This document shows, piece after piece, positions 47,472 through 60,704 of a DNA stretch of 64,000 bases. Position numbers and translations under genes: made by a program. Origin of the DNA: Garcia nutans (Eukaryota; Streptophyta; Magnoliopsida; Malpighiales; Euphorbiaceae). The notes beneath the pieces are model-generated. The model was not told the DNA's origin and did not search any database. It saw only the letters and a list, made by a program, of their open reading frames with translations. The stretch's first letter is position 1. Every line of letters starts with the position of its first letter. Where the stretch lies: assembly GCA_947685225.1 (NCBI GenBank), contig CANTUV010000010.1:3596001-3660000 (forward strand), written 5' to 3'.

Positions 47472-48451
47472 ATGGCATCATCGCCTTGTAGATTTTTTAA
47501 AATTGCAGTAAAACCCCGTTATCTTTCACAAACTGTGCGTCGTTTCAGCTCCACGTTAGACCCATCAACCGGTTTCAGTCCCATTTTCAATTCCATCCAC
47601 CAAGAAACTGATGTCCGAGAATTCCAGAATTCTCCGCCTCACCCAGTACCAAACAGACCCTTAAGAGGCGACAGAGGTGACAAACTCTTTCACCGTCCTC
47701 AGTCTCCTACACGACCCAGAAATGTTAACCATCAGTCTGATGATGCTTTTTCTGGAAAAATTCAAGCTCCGTCTTGAAAGGAATAACGATAATGAAATCC
47801 CTCTACCCAACAGTTCTCCCTCCACTGATGCTGCTACTAGTAGTAAACGAAAAGAAGAAGAAAGCAAAAACATGGATTCGCCTCCTCCAGATGCCAATGA
47901 CATCTTCAAGAAGATGAAGGAAACTGGTTTAATCCCTAATGCTGTAGCTATGCTTGATGGACTCTGCAAAGATGGCCTTGTCCAGGAAGCTATGAAACTG
48001 TTTGGATTAATGCGTGAGAAGGGTACTATTCCTGAAGTTGTTGTTTACACTGCTGTTGTTGATGGGTATTGCAAGGCTCACAAGCTTGATGATGCTAAGA
48101 GAATTTTCAGGAAAATGATTGATAATGGCATCCCTCCTAATGCTTTTAGTTACACTGTTTTGATTCAAGGGTTGTATAAATGTAACTTTCTTGATGATGC
48201 TATTGATTTCTCTTTCCAAATGTTAGAGGCTGGCCACTCTCCCAGTGTAAACTACTTTTGTGGGTTTGGTTGATGCGTTCTGTAAGGAAAAGGGTGTTGA
48301 ACAAGCTCAGACTGTTATTGGGGCTTTGAGGCAGAAGGGGTTTTTTGTTAATGAGAAAGCAATTAGAGAGTTCTTGGACAAAAATGCATCACTTTCTTCT
48401 TCAGCATGGGAAGTTATTTTTGGCAAGAAACCTTCACTCAAATATTTTTGA
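47472..48451 (+). pseudogene. P-class PPR protein (At4g38150-like) with two 1-base frameshifts
   Basis: Starts at ATG 47472 (MASSPCRFFKIAVKPRYLSQ, a likely organelle presequence). The frame shifts within the T5 run at 47747-47751 (...DDAF then LEKFKLRLE) and again within the T4 run at 48256-48259 (...HSPSVNYF then VGLVDAFCKEK), ending at TGA 48451. Each shift is explained by one extra T. The body has about four P-type PPR motifs (DANDIFKKMKETGLIPNAVA, GTIPEVVVYTAVVDGYCKAH, GIPPNAFSYTVLIQGLYKC) and a short C-terminal tail (SSAWEVIFGKKPSLKYF). The overall text matches the Arabidopsis At4g38150 type, a small PPR protein probably in mitochondria or plastids. Apart from the two shifts the coding sequence is well kept, so this is either a young pseudogene or an assembly problem. 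No intron is seen. Confidence 0.83.
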
Positions 48452-48454
48452 GTC

Positions 48455-50040
48455 GCATTCTCTTGTTTATGTAGTGTTAGAACATTTTGTAAGTGTCTTA
48501 TGTTCTTCCTTTACTATGTTCACTACAAATTTGTTTGAGATAGTATGAGAAAAATATTCATCTTCATCAATGCAAGTTCTCTTATTTCTCTCATATATTA
48601 TTTACACTGTGCTTTATATGGTTGTGAAAACTTTGCTATAGCACGAGTTTTAATACAGATGATAATAATATGATGGTGATATTTGTGGTATCAATTCAAC
48701 ATTAATTTGATTTGCTAATTTCCACTATAAGGAGTTGATCCAATAGCTTGTTGAAACTTTTTTCAAGAAGACGGTGGTAGTCTTTTTTTTAATTCTCTCT
48801 CTCTCTCTTTTTTTTCATATACATGTCAGCTCGACTCAATCAAGTCTTCTCTCTGTCTTTCATTTAAAGCAATTATGGGCTACATTCTAGGCTATGTTCA
48901 GAGATATGTAATCTCTTTATTAGCACATCACTAAACCTTCACTTTACATGACCAAATCATTTCAATCCGTTTTTGCTTATATTATTCTCTAAAGGAATTA
49001 TTCTTACTTTTTTCTATGATATACTCATTGTGTATTCTATCCTTTATAGTATGTTTACAAATGCATCTTATATTCTCATTTTGACAATAATCATTTTATA
49101 AATGTATTTACCCTTTCAATGCTAGTACTCACTACCATATATCATAACTGACTATATTGCAGTGTGGTGAAATTTGAATTTCAATTTACTTTCCTGTGAC
49201 ACTCCTCTTAATGGTACTGAGAGTTTAATTGGATCACCAGCAACTATTGAGAATATGCAATAACAATGAAAATATGCAGCCTGCTTTCAGCACTGTAAAG
49301 CGTTGACATTGCTTTTATGGATTATGTATTTTTGTTTTACATTGATGATAAGAGCTTAATTATTCATTAAGTTCTGCCTATTTTTTAATGATAACATCAT
49401 CTGTGCTATTTTCTTTAATGTTGTTTTCTCCATATTTGAGTTTTGTGGCAATGAAATTTTGAGTTTGTTGAAATTTTTCAAGTGGGACAGTGGCATTGTA
49501 GATCTTATTCCTTGAATTGGTGAGGGAAACTGCATATAAACATTTAATTAAACAGAGGGCTTGAATTTCTTCAAATCCAATATAATTTTTGTTGGTGCTT
49601 ATCTAAGTTTGGAAATCTACACTGGATTTGCAGATTCATACAAAATGTTTCTAAGAAAGCCCAAGGAAAATTCCTGACAATGTTCTTCTAGTTGAGTTAT
49701 CTTCAAAAATGGTATTTTCTGCATATTTGTGTTATGTGACAATGAAAATTTTGAAATATGTATTTTCACTAGTATATGTGCGTGGTTGGGTTGTCAATGG
49801 TGCTTGTAGACCTCTATTGTATAAAGTCATTGTCATCCTCTTGTTGTAGCTCGGCATCTTGTGAAATATAGGTTGCCAACCCAATATTTAGTTGACAGAA
49901 AGACTTATAAGACGAATTTTAGTGAGAATATTTGTTTCATGCTATTAACAATGAAATATTGACATCCTCACTAAATGTCATTTTTCTTAACTTGGATTTT
50001 CAGATTTTGAAGTTGCAGATTTCCCTCTACCAGAGGTAGA
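48455..50040 (+). other. Downstream non-coding region of the PPR gene
   Basis: Less AT-rich than distant intergenic DNA and without long frames. It may include 3' untranslated sequence or alternative downstream exons. A CT microsatellite lies near 48797-48810. Confidence 0.35.
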
Positions 50041-50640
50041 TAGTATGCATGATTATAATGTAGTCAATCAATCTGTACCTGCTATGAATTAAATTTAATT
50101 TAAATGGCTTGCATATGATAAGAACTCAAATGGAAGTGTTCAAGTGGATGAATTTTCTGAGGTTGATATATACGATTCACTCGTGGACGGAAGAAGAAAG
50201 TCCACAAGATAAACACTAACTAAAGTCAAACAGTAGCAGTAGTCGGATTTTATGTTGAATGCATTTCCTTCTCTTGTGTGGTTAGTTTTATTTTACTTTA
50301 TGTTAGTGGGTCATGTTTTCTTTTGATGGGTTAAGCTGTGGGAAATAATACTTAGTGGGCCATTAGGTACTTGCTCAGTTATTTTATCTATGTATATAAA
50401 GTTTTAGAAGATGAATGAAAAGATAAGCAATATTTCCACAAAATTTAAGTTACTGCAGAAGAGATTGGAAGGTTCTCTCACAATGAGCCCTTAAATTCTT
50501 ATTGTTACAAATAGGTAACAAGGGGTGGGAAAACTATCAAACACCTAGCTTTAGAGGATCAAGTTCTAGATCCTCCAGAACAAGAACCTGTAACTCGATC
50601 CCAATTAAAGGGGTGTAACAGCCTAACATGTATGTTTCCT
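50040..50640 (+). repeat. Possible LTR-retrotransposon fragment
   Basis: 50130-50210 reads NSNGSVQVDEFSEVDIYDSL before a stop. 50300-50510 looks like an LTR: it has TGTTAGTGGGTCATG, a TATATAAAG box at about 50393, and 'tctctcacaatgagccct'. 50550-50620 gives LEDQVLDPPEQEPVTRSQLK, reminiscent of a retrotransposon polyprotein end. The pieces are small and the assignment is tentative. Confidence 0.35.
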
Positions 50641-50649
50641 GTTTTTAAT

Positions 50650-52240
50650 TATTGTACATGACCACATTAGTGGTTTGACCCATAAGTAGACTAGCAATAT
50701 AACTTATTATTACATCGAGCAATGATGTTCAGGGCAAAATTATGTCAGTGAGAGGAAGATTGCTATTAAGTCAATTAAGACGTGAAACTCATCTGGGGAA
50801 TGCTGGAACATTGGATAGTGGTGATTATGCTTATTTTTTCCAATCAATAAATTAAATATTTATTACTTGAAAATTTTTCGTAACTCCTTTTCAATTTTTT
50901 TTGGCAATTTGGAGGATATCCTGGGAATTCAAAGTGTTAGGCTTGTGAATCTAATGAGATGACTTTCGTGAAATGAGAGTTGAAGGGTAGGTTGGAGACT
51001 AAATGCTCCAAAGCTTGTTTTAGGATTCCATGAACCCTGCATCAGTCATCACATGCGTGATTGATTCAGTGAAGTAAGTGAATGTGAAAATAATAACAAT
51101 AATAATCTTTAGTTTTGAAGTGCATTGGACTGGCTTTATGATCAAAGCGCTTTTCTAGTACCTTAAACGGTGAAAACCACCATCCCTTTAGATATTTCTG
51201 CCGTACAAAAGAAGAGTAGATTGATTTGAAGCAAGAGGAATGAATTGTTAACAAGAATCTGCTTTTTTGCTAATTGTCATAAATTCATCCCCTGAGACAT
51301 GTGCATGAGGTACATCAGAGCCTTATGCCTTCTAGATAATTTTTTTTTAGCAGCAAATTCTCACCAAAAATTTCAATATGAAAAATCTTCATATTATAGG
51401 ATCCAATTTGCCTTGAATTTTTAAGATTACTAATAGTAATAGAGTAATTTTCTTGAACGAGTTCTGCGATTTGCTTACTGCAATATTTACTCTGGATATG
51501 TATTTGAGCTGAAGCCAGATTGCAACTTTTCGCGGGAATTCTATCATATTTCAGTATTTCTGAAATCTAAATTGTGATTTAGATGCTGCTGAACAGAATG
51601 TAATTGTACCACAACTGATAAAGGTTAAAAGTTGAAGCCAATGTCACGTGTCCCAAACTCAAGTTATGGAAAGGAGACGCCAAAAGTAGCACAATTAGCT
51701 TCATGGGTTTACACCAGTAGATATTTGACATGGTTTACAGCATGAGTTTACACAAATGTGACAGGATAAATAGTCAGGCATCTCACACTTGTAGATTGAG
51801 CATCAACGAAATTATGCAGTATTTATCTACTATAAAACTTTGATCTCTATTAAAATATCTAGCCTTAGGTATATTGATTTTTGATGATGTTTGTGCTAAT
51901 GCAAGCAGAACCAATGACATTTGGCTAGTCTTGTTGTTCAATATGGTGAAGGTCATTTATCGACTAGTATTGATGCTCTTTCAGGTATTTTTTGAACCCA
52001 ACATAAATTGAGATTGTTTGCTACCTGTATAGTATTTGCAGTAGCTGCGTATAAAATGTGCACAAACTACTATATCATAGAAATCAGAAGTTACAATGAA
52101 GATATACAGTAATTCTCTTTATATTTGAAATCATGCAGTATTTTGTTGTCAGTTTTTATTTCACTCACTCAAGTTGCATGAACTTTGTGCCATCAGTTAT
52201 GGCTGAATCTTTAAATTTCATCTTCTTAGCAACATCTTTA
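50650..52240. other. Intergenic DNA, nothing recognised
   Basis: Non-coding by eye on both strands. The part nearest 52244 may be the 3' untranslated region of the AVT1-like gene. Confidence 0.4.
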
Positions 52241-52243
52241 GTT

Positions 52244-54128
52244 TCAGAGATGGTTTATTATTTGTTTGAGAGAAGTGTATGTACCTACTATGGCAACAAA
52301 CAACCCAGCCATTAAGATCCCCACAATTATCACCAGCTCTAACCAAAATATTTGAGAAGCTTTGCTGATCTTCATGTAGCAGAGGCATGGGAACAAAATT
52401 GAAACGGTGACACTCAAAAAAGCACCAATAAAAGCCATTAAATAGCCAAAAAATGGAACAGTTAATGCCACAACTAGTGTGCTGATCATAATAGCTGTTC
52501 TGATAAGGACACTGAGAGATGTGCTTTTTCCCAAACGAAATGTGTCTTCAATGGCTTTAGCAATTGGAGTAATTATAACTGCATACTTGGTCAAGGGATT
52601 TACCAGAGTTGTATATATTGCTATTTTTGCACTTGTTTTTCTTATTGGAAGGTTTAATGTCACTTGGGACTTCAAATGCTCTCCATACATAAGATAGCCT
52701 AGAATTGCCATGGATCCATATGTGAAAGTGCTTGTCACAAAGCATACAAGTAAAACCTGTAATGAGAAATGAGAAGAAAGTTTGCTTTTATCTGTTATAC
52801 TTGTCTTGTTTTTCGTTAGAATATACCTGATCAACAGGAAAAATATAACTGCATAAAAAAATTAAATCAATCAATAAATAAAATATTGTATTAAATAAGC
52901 AAATATAATATATTAAATAATAAAAAAATATATTTTTATTTTTTATTCAGTTTTCTTTTAGAACATATAAGATAAATATTACAATGATTTATTATTGAAT
53001 TAAGCTTGTAAAAAAAATAATTATAAAAAGCAGACCAAAAATCTTACCTTAGAAAATTGGGATCTGTCCTTCATGGAATTGCATAATGTTGGGAAAACAG
53101 CATGGCCACAATAACAAAAGGTAAACAAACTTATAGAAATAGCTAAACCATCCCAATTCCAAATCAAATCTCCTTCATGATGGAACCCAACACCATCAAC
53201 CGTACCAACCCACAAAACACAACCAAGCAAAACAGCAGAAGCCAAAACCCCACCAGCAGAAACATAAGCCAACATACCTAAACTCCTTAACCATGTTGTT
53301 GGCAAAATTACAAGGGCAGTGAGCAGAACAAAGCCCTGTTTGCCTTCAAGTTTTAACCCAGCTAACTTAAATTCCATATTTGGAAACAACTTGTTTAGAT
53401 TATCACCTTCTAGTATTAAAAACTCCACTGCAACTAAATATAGCTCAATATACATAAAGATTGATACTATAGCCCTTCCTTTATATCCAAAAGCTCTTTC
53501 ACCTATATCTGGGTATGTTTTAATCACTACTGGATCTGTCTCCATACACCTTCTTAAGAGTAACCCTGTATAGTAACTCAATATTGCTACCAGAAATAGA
53601 AATATTAAGCTCAGCCAACCTCCTTGAGATAGTGCATATGGAATTGATAGGATTCCAACACCTGCAAGACAGGACAATGTTATTACTTTGTTCTGATTAG
53701 CAAATGTTAGAAATATATATAATATGGGTTTAAAGCTGTATTTTATTTTATTTTTGATTAATTAGGCGTCAAATGTATTTTATGCCAGTGTCACTAAGCC
53801 GGTACAAATGAAAATATACTAATTTTATTCCTATTTTATATGATATAATGTAACTAATTAAAATTTTGTGATTTTATACATAAAGTCTATACTTCATATT
53901 CATTTACACCAAAAGAAGTTAATTAGAATCATTGAATTAAAATACATAACAAACAATGAGAATTGGAAAGTGGTTAATTATATATAACAAATCAGTGCTC
54001 AAGTGATAGAAAAAGAGAGAGAGAGAGTAAAGACCAGCTAAGGTGTTAATTCCATTAAAACAAGTTCGAAGGAAGGTGGTGCCTTTGACAGTTTCTTGTG
54101 GAGGTGAAAGCTGGTTTTGGCTCTCCAT
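52244..54128 (-). CDS. AVT1-type vacuolar amino acid transporter, 3 exons, 406 aa
   Basis: Exons (minus) 54035-54128, 53048-53661 and 52244-52756 join in correct phase to 406 residues. The start chosen is 54128 (MESQNQLSPPQETVKGTTFL). An in-frame ATG 60 bases upstream exists but lies in sequence that looks like leader. The conserved amino-acid transporter block begins RTCFNGINTLAGVGILSIPY and continues ALSQGGWLSL. About eleven hydrophobic segments follow, with SLFTFCYCGHAVFPTLCNSM in the middle and GTYTSLKQIINHL at the end. These are hallmarks of the AVT1 branch of the AAAP family, proton-coupled amino-acid carriers usually on the vacuolar membrane. The text is closest to the AVT1I/J-type short members, but the exact orthologue cannot be fixed. 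No lesion is seen. Confidence 0.9.
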
Positions 54129-54689
54129 TTTGCTCTGCTTGTGTACCCAAAAGACTAATTTTGGTTGCACAATGCACAATATGTTCAATGTTGGTCCTTA
54201 TTATATAAGTGAGTGAATATAATAATACACTTCTTTTAAAAGTCATAAAAGTAATATATTTTCTATTAATTAAAAATAAATATATATATTTAATTTTTTT
54301 TTATTTGTGCTTGGTTCAAAATAGGAGATGTATAGTGAGATAGTGAAGATGATAACCAATTCAATGGGTTGGCATTGATCACAACATTTGGTGGCAATCT
54401 CTCCCCCTAAAAGGGTACCCACTCACATGTCACTACCAGTTTTTTGGGTACTCAATTGTGCCTTGTAATTCAGGACTTCTTCCAAACTGTATACGTATGC
54501 AACATTGCAGTGTCTTTCTGCTTTTACTCACTCATTTTTCATGCTCATATAACCACTTCCATGTTCTATTTACAAATGTATTACTTTTTAAGTAAATATG
54601 CATACGCTAATAAGATTAAGGTAAATTCATTATTTTTTTAACACGTTTATCGGGGAGTAAATTCTTGTGTAAATTTATTAGTTTACCAG

Positions 54690-54862
54690 GAATAATTATA
54701 TGCTACAACCGTTGTAGCAATAAATGCCTACAACGGACCAATGGGATTCTTACACGTAGATTAAATGCCTACAACGAACCAAGGCATTTAATCTACGTGT
54801 AAGAATCCCATTGGTCCGTTGTAGGCATTTATTGCTACAACGGTTGTAGCATATAATTATTC
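54690..54862. mobile_element. Perfect-hairpin MITE, 80-bp arms, 9-bp TSD (Mutator-type)
   Basis: Left arm 54690-54769 and right arm 54783-54862 are exact reverse complements over 80 bp, with a 13-base loop. Termini are GAATAATTATATGCTAC... and its inverse. Both flanks carry GTTTACCAG (54681-54689 and 54863-54871), a 9-bp target-site duplication typical of Mutator-like elements. The arm itself contains the smaller palindrome GCTACAACCGTTGTAGC. No coding sequence. Confidence 0.9.
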
Positions 54863-54899
54863 GTTTACCAGGCAGTAGTTATTTAATAAGGAATATTAC

Positions 54900-57550
54900 A
54901 CCGTATATCCCACCCAGGTTTTCAATTTTCAAGACTATTATGCCGAGCTTTTATTTTTTCACATATATGGAAACCGGGTTTTTTTTTTCAAAATTATGTT
55001 TGCAACGTTAAACTTTTTTCTTTTTTTCTTTTTGTAAATTTTTTTTTGTTTTAGGTTTTTTGCGATTTTATTTTATTTAAATTTTTTTATTTAAAAAAAT
55101 TGATATCATATTTTTAATACACACACAAAATAATAAACATATATATAACATATACATAATATATACACTCAATAATATAAAATATATCTATAATATTTAT
55201 AACACATATACAGCACATCAACAATATATCTACATAATATTTTTGATATTTATTTAATTTTATTTTTTTAAATATTTTATTCTCAAAATATTTACATAAC
55301 ATTCATACAATATTAACACAACATTCAATAATTTTTATATAAAATACATATAATTTAAATAAAAAATATAACGTACACACAATATCTATAGTACATCTAC
55401 AATATATCTATAATATATCTAAATAACATATACATAATGAAATTATGTGTATTTTTTTATTTTTTTATGTATATAATATGTAAATTTTGTCTAAAAATAA
55501 ATTTAATAATTCTTTTATTAATATATTTTTTATATTTTATTTTATTTTTATTTTTTTGAGAGTTATTTATTTTTTATAATTAAAAGTAATTTTTTCTTTT
55601 CATAAAAAATAATTTAAAATATTAATTTTTATTATTTTATGAAAATTTTTATTTAACAGTGAATTTTAAAAAAAATTAAAATAAAATATTGATTGTATTA
55701 AAAGTAGAGGTATTTAAAAAAAATTATTTTATTGAGGAGTGATGTATTTTTAAAATTTTACATTAATTTTTTATAAAAATATAAATATTTTTAGTTTTTA
55801 TAATATTTTTATAATAAAAATTATTATTTTTAGATAGTTATGTTAATGTAACTGTTTCATAGTATAAATACATATATTTTCGGTGTCGTATCCATCTTTT
55901 TAGTCTATTAGCAATAAACGTGAATTTAATTGTTAGACATGCAAAATTAAATTCAATAAATTTTTTTTCATCTTTTTATTTTCTTTAAAATTTTGTGCGT
56001 CGCATTTTTAACTTTTTCAAAGAATTTGTAATCTACCTTCACATGATATTTGTAAGGTATTTTACCTAACTAAGAATGTGTGTAATTTAATTCTTCTCTT
56101 CATTAGGGATTTTGTCCTTTCATTTATCATATATGATGCTTTTAACAAAACATGCTAATTCAAACAAGAAGATGACATATAAAAGGATATCAATTTTCTT
56201 GAAGATTTTTCTTTAGGGAAAATAAAGATAGCTGAGTTGCTTTTTTCCCATTGGTTTTCATATATTATGGAAAGTATCAATATCGATCAAAAGAGAATTA
56301 TCCATATTGCAATAGGGGATATCATAAAAGCTGAACTAAAAATGGAAAATCAATTCTTTTTCCCTTTTTTTTTTCTTTTTTGACTCTAGTTGATGTGGTA
56401 CCATTTTAATATATTGCATTACTACGTGTGTTGCAATAATGCAAGTAAAGACCCCCATATCTTAATCTAATCAAGTTCTTAACAAAAGTGAAAGAAAATG
56501 AAATAAAAGAAAAAAAAAAGATTCCGCTATTTTCTTTTTTGAAAAAAAAAAAAACAGAATCATTATACTCATATATATTTTTTAAAAATCACATAATAAA
56601 ATTAGGCACCCGCTAATCATACTTTTAAGTTTCATCTTTTGTGAATTTTATAAACTCATTAAAAATCACACATAAATAAATATGTTTGAGTACTCTTACT
56701 AGCTTTAATATGAAAATTTTATTGCTTTTTAAAAAACTATAATTAATAATTTAATTAGTTCCTAATTATATGATGTGCCACATATCAGAAAAAGATAGGA
56801 CAAAATCTCATAATTTAATCACCAATCAGTTTAGATTATATATACTTTAATTAAAAATTTAATAAACAAAAGCAATAAAGAATTTATGGCGAAATTAAGT
56901 TATAGAAAACGATATTCATAATCCCTTGTGAAGTGAAATTAATAGCATCAACCAATTTTCTATATAAATTATTTGGAAATACAACTACGAATACCTTACT
57001 TTTCAATTAAAAAATGAAGTAAACTTCACATAAATTAAATGATAACAACAAGTCATTTTAAAGCAGTTTGCTGCTTTATTCACATAATTCCTCTGATATA
57101 TGTATATACGTATGTGAATATTGATAAGATAAGATATGATCGGATACTAACATTAACAGTATTATTGTTATCGAACAATAAAATAAACAGGAAGGTTTAA
57201 CTTTTCTTTTCTTTTTTCCCAGAATTTATAATAGTCAATTGTAATTTTATAAAGTTGAGTTATGCATATCAATTAGGATAAGACTCCAAGTCAATTGAAG
57301 AAACATATTATGAATTTTTTTTAATATAGCATTAAAGAAGGAAATTTAAATTTAAATTTATACTCCAAATAATGTATATATACGTATCATTATTAATTAT
57401 ATATTTTCAATTTAAATTGATAATTTCACATTCCTATTTAGTATTTATTCATGTTTTAACTAATAAGATATCTTCTATGTTATATTTTACAGTTTCTTAA
57501 TTTGTGATTCAATCCCCCACTTATTTAAATAAAATCACGTGTTTAATGTT
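54900..57550. other. AT-rich intergenic DNA upstream of AVT1
   Basis: Low-complexity A/T text, including an ACATATA-type degenerate repeat at 55130-55440. No gene seen. Confidence 0.45.
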
Positions 57551-57554
57551 TAAT

Positions 57555-57850
57555 ATTTTTTCCGTCTTAAAATAAAATTTTTGCTATAAATTATTCATTT
57601 TACCCTTTATTTATATTAAATAACTATTAATTATTACAAATATTATAAATTAAAATAATTATTGATTGGATCAAAGGTAATTATAATTTAAAAAATATAA
57701 ATAATTAAATATAATGTTGTTGATTATAAAATATTAAATGGGATATAATAGTTAATTTATAATATAATTATAATTTAAATAAAATAATAAAATTATATTT
57801 TAAGATAAAAAAAAAAAAAGTATCTCTTGTTTTGAGGCGAACGAGTATAT
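57555..57850. mobile_element. Degenerate Stowaway-like MITE
   Basis: The left end TTTTTCCGTCTTAAAATAAA and the right end ...TTTTGAGGCGAACGAGTA (inverted TACTCGTTCGCCTCAAAA) resemble decayed 'tactccctccgtcccaaaat' mariner-MITE termini. Interior AT-rich. Confidence 0.5.
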
Positions 57851-58261
57851 TGTTTTTCATAGTTACGTACACTACCACGCATCTTTTCTACACGATGGCT
57901 CAAACTTTACCCAAAAATTAATAAGACTTTGTGGCTTTCCGATACCGAAAATTTAATAAATGTTTTTCTAAATTGCTAATACATTACCAAGTATATGGGT
58001 TGCACGAAATTTTTTGTGTAATTTTTCCATTTTTATTTTATTAATTTGAAAGTCAGAAAAAAATAAAGAATAAAATATAGAAAATAGTGTGGAAATTAAA
58101 ATAATTTTTATGAAATTATCGTTGGAGTTGAAGCTGTGTTATTATAAATCAATCCTATTTTTTAATAATAAATATTTTTATTTTGTATTTCATAAATAAT
58201 GAGTTAGTCATTTTATTACTAATAAAGAGTAGAAATATATAATTTTTATTTAAATAATAAT

Positions 58262-58528
58262 ATATTTTCTCCGTTTCATTTCAAGTATTGTATAAAAACG
58301 ATAAATACAAATTAATGACATAATTAGTCTTTATAAATCTCTTAAAAATTTTAGTATAATTTACATAAATATCATTTTTCATCTTTATCACTTTAGTTGT
58401 TTTCTTTAATTAATAAAAATAATCTTAAAATTTTTTAATTAAAATTTTTTTAAATTTTTAAAAATAATTCTTAAAATAAAATAAAAATTTATTTTTATAA
58501 AATATTTAAAGTGAAACAGAAAAAGTAT
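58262..58528. mobile_element. Stowaway-like MITE
   Basis: Left ATATTTTCTCCGTTTCATTT followed by 'caagtatt'. The right end, inverted, reads TACTTTTTCTGTTTCACTTT followed by 'aaatatt'. The clear terminal inverted repeat of about 25 bp carries a few mismatches. No coding sequence. Confidence 0.65.
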
Positions 58529-59002
58529 TAAATATATTTTTTATAAATGGTGGACAATTGTCTCATCATAACATATGGCTATGCCACTTGGATGAATATG
58601 GTTTTGAAAAACTTGAACGATTATAATTTGATCAGAATATGTATTTTCCGTTGTTGGCAAAATAATTTTAAAATTAAAATATGATAAATTCAAATGAGAG
58701 TTCACTTTGAAAAAAATGTATAATTTAAGCTAGTTAAACTTCAACTTACCCTTATGTATGGGAGTCTATTTGATCTAGCTTAATTATGGACGTTGTTAAA
58801 CTTAACTATCAAAAAAAGTGTTTAATTATTAACAAAGAGTGACATTGCTAAATGTTAGACAGCTTAAAAAGAAAACTTAACTCTATAATTGTAATTATAC
58901 ATATATGAAAAGTGGAAATTCCATAATCCTATGCAAGTCAAAACTTGCACATCATCAGACTTTGGCTCCATTTATTGCGGCCATGCCATTCTCTTATATC
59001 TA

Positions 59003-59255
59003 TACTCTTTCCATTTTAATTTAAATATCATTTTAAAATTTTAATTTTATTTTAAAATGTTTGAGTCCAATAATATTCAATAAAATTTTAATATTTATAT
59101 TTAATATTATTTTTAATGATTGAAAAAATCAATAAGATATAAATTTTAAAGAAAAAATTATTAATTAAAAATAAATTAATAGCAATAACTAATTTCTTAA
59201 TATGAGTGAAATTTTTTAAATAATATTTAAATTATTATAAATATTTTCTCAATCC
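59003..59255. mobile_element. Stowaway-like MITE, related to the fragment at 29710
   Basis: Begins TACTCTTTCCATTTTAATTT with 'aaatatcattttaaaatttt', closely matching 29710-29760. The right part 'tttaaataatatttaaatta' is an inverted match to the left arm. Exact right end uncertain. Confidence 0.5.
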
Positions 59256-59259
59256 GTGA

Positions 59260-60700
59260 AAATATCACTTTTGCAAAGATAATAATACATTATTTATTAA
59301 TAATAAAAGTAATAATTAATCAATGACAATAATTAAAAGAGGCTGCAGTCACTTAAATCACCGAGCCTCTTTCTCTTTCTGTAATCCAATCAAAGATTCA
59401 AGCATGCATAATCATATATTACTAGGATTATTAATATAAATCACCACTTAATTACCCATTTTTTATGTATGAATTGAATCAAATGTGGCATGCATGTGTT
59501 TTCACACTTATCCATATGCACTAGTTTTTAGAGGTTGAATCTTACATCATATGCATCATGTCAATTCAAATTGGATGATTTATTAAATATAATTTTAATT
59601 TTTTTCTTTAATTTTCATTTTTTACCCTAAAAACTATTATAAAGTAATTTTATATTTTTTTTTACTAATTCTTAGTTATCAAGTTAAATTGATTGAAACG
59701 ACAAAGTATTAAATAGTGTATGAATTTAAAAATATGGATATTGTTTGTACAAAGGCATGCTTTTGTGGCTATTTGATTTAAATATATATAATATTATTAT
59801 TGTGAGAGTTTACAAGTATTTAATACACATTTCTTTTATTATTATTGATATTATTATTATCATTATTATTATTATTATGTCAAAATCATTTTAAAAATAA
59901 AATTTATGAATATATAATAAGTGTAGAAAATTTTATTTACAACACTTTAAATTTAATAATAATAAAGTGAAACAAATCATCAATCATATTTATGGGTGAC
60001 AAACACATTTACATCAGCAACAACTACAAACATTTATTCCAAAATCACGAAAAGGAATTTTCTTTCTTATTGGCTAAAATTTTATATTTTTGCATTTCAA
60101 CTTTAACAACAAGTGTTGAGTGCCATTGTCGTCAAGTTTCCATTTGGAAAAAGCTTATTCAACATCCTTTCTTGACTGATTTTTGAAATAGTACTTTAAT
60201 TAATTATCATAATTAATTAATTTTTTATAATTAATTATCATAATTTAAATTTAAATTTGATATTCAGAATCTCACTATCATTTCTTAACTCTCTTATATA
60301 ATTACTAGACTGTAATTCGCGCGTTGCCACAGAATTTTTTTTATTTTTAATTTATTATATATTTTTTTAAAGGCATCATAATAATGGTAAATAAAATTAC
60401 AATATATATATATATATATATATATTCTTTGACTGTTTTAAGTATAATAATTTTTAAACATATTTTATACACAATATTCATAATACATATTGCTAAAATT
60501 ATATAAACAACAGAAGACATTAAAAAGTTTTTAAAATAAAATATATGAGACAAACAAAAATAAATAAAAGATAGTGAAACTCATCCTATAAAATAGCAGT
60601 CTTGATTTGATATTTAACAAACCCTGCAATATAAAGAATAAATAATTAAATTACTGACCATTAAATATAAATATTAAAAATATATAATAATAGCTTAATT
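59260..60700. other. AT-rich intergenic DNA
   Basis: Contains an ATT-trinucleotide run near 59838-59878 and a TA microsatellite near 60402-60425. No gene seen; the frame at 59992-60186 is not convincing. Confidence 0.45.
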
Positions 60701-60704
60701 TTAC

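Noticed and set aside
55114..55302. Tyr/Ile-rich frame over the ACATATA repeat
   Set aside because: Low-complexity AT repeat, not coding.
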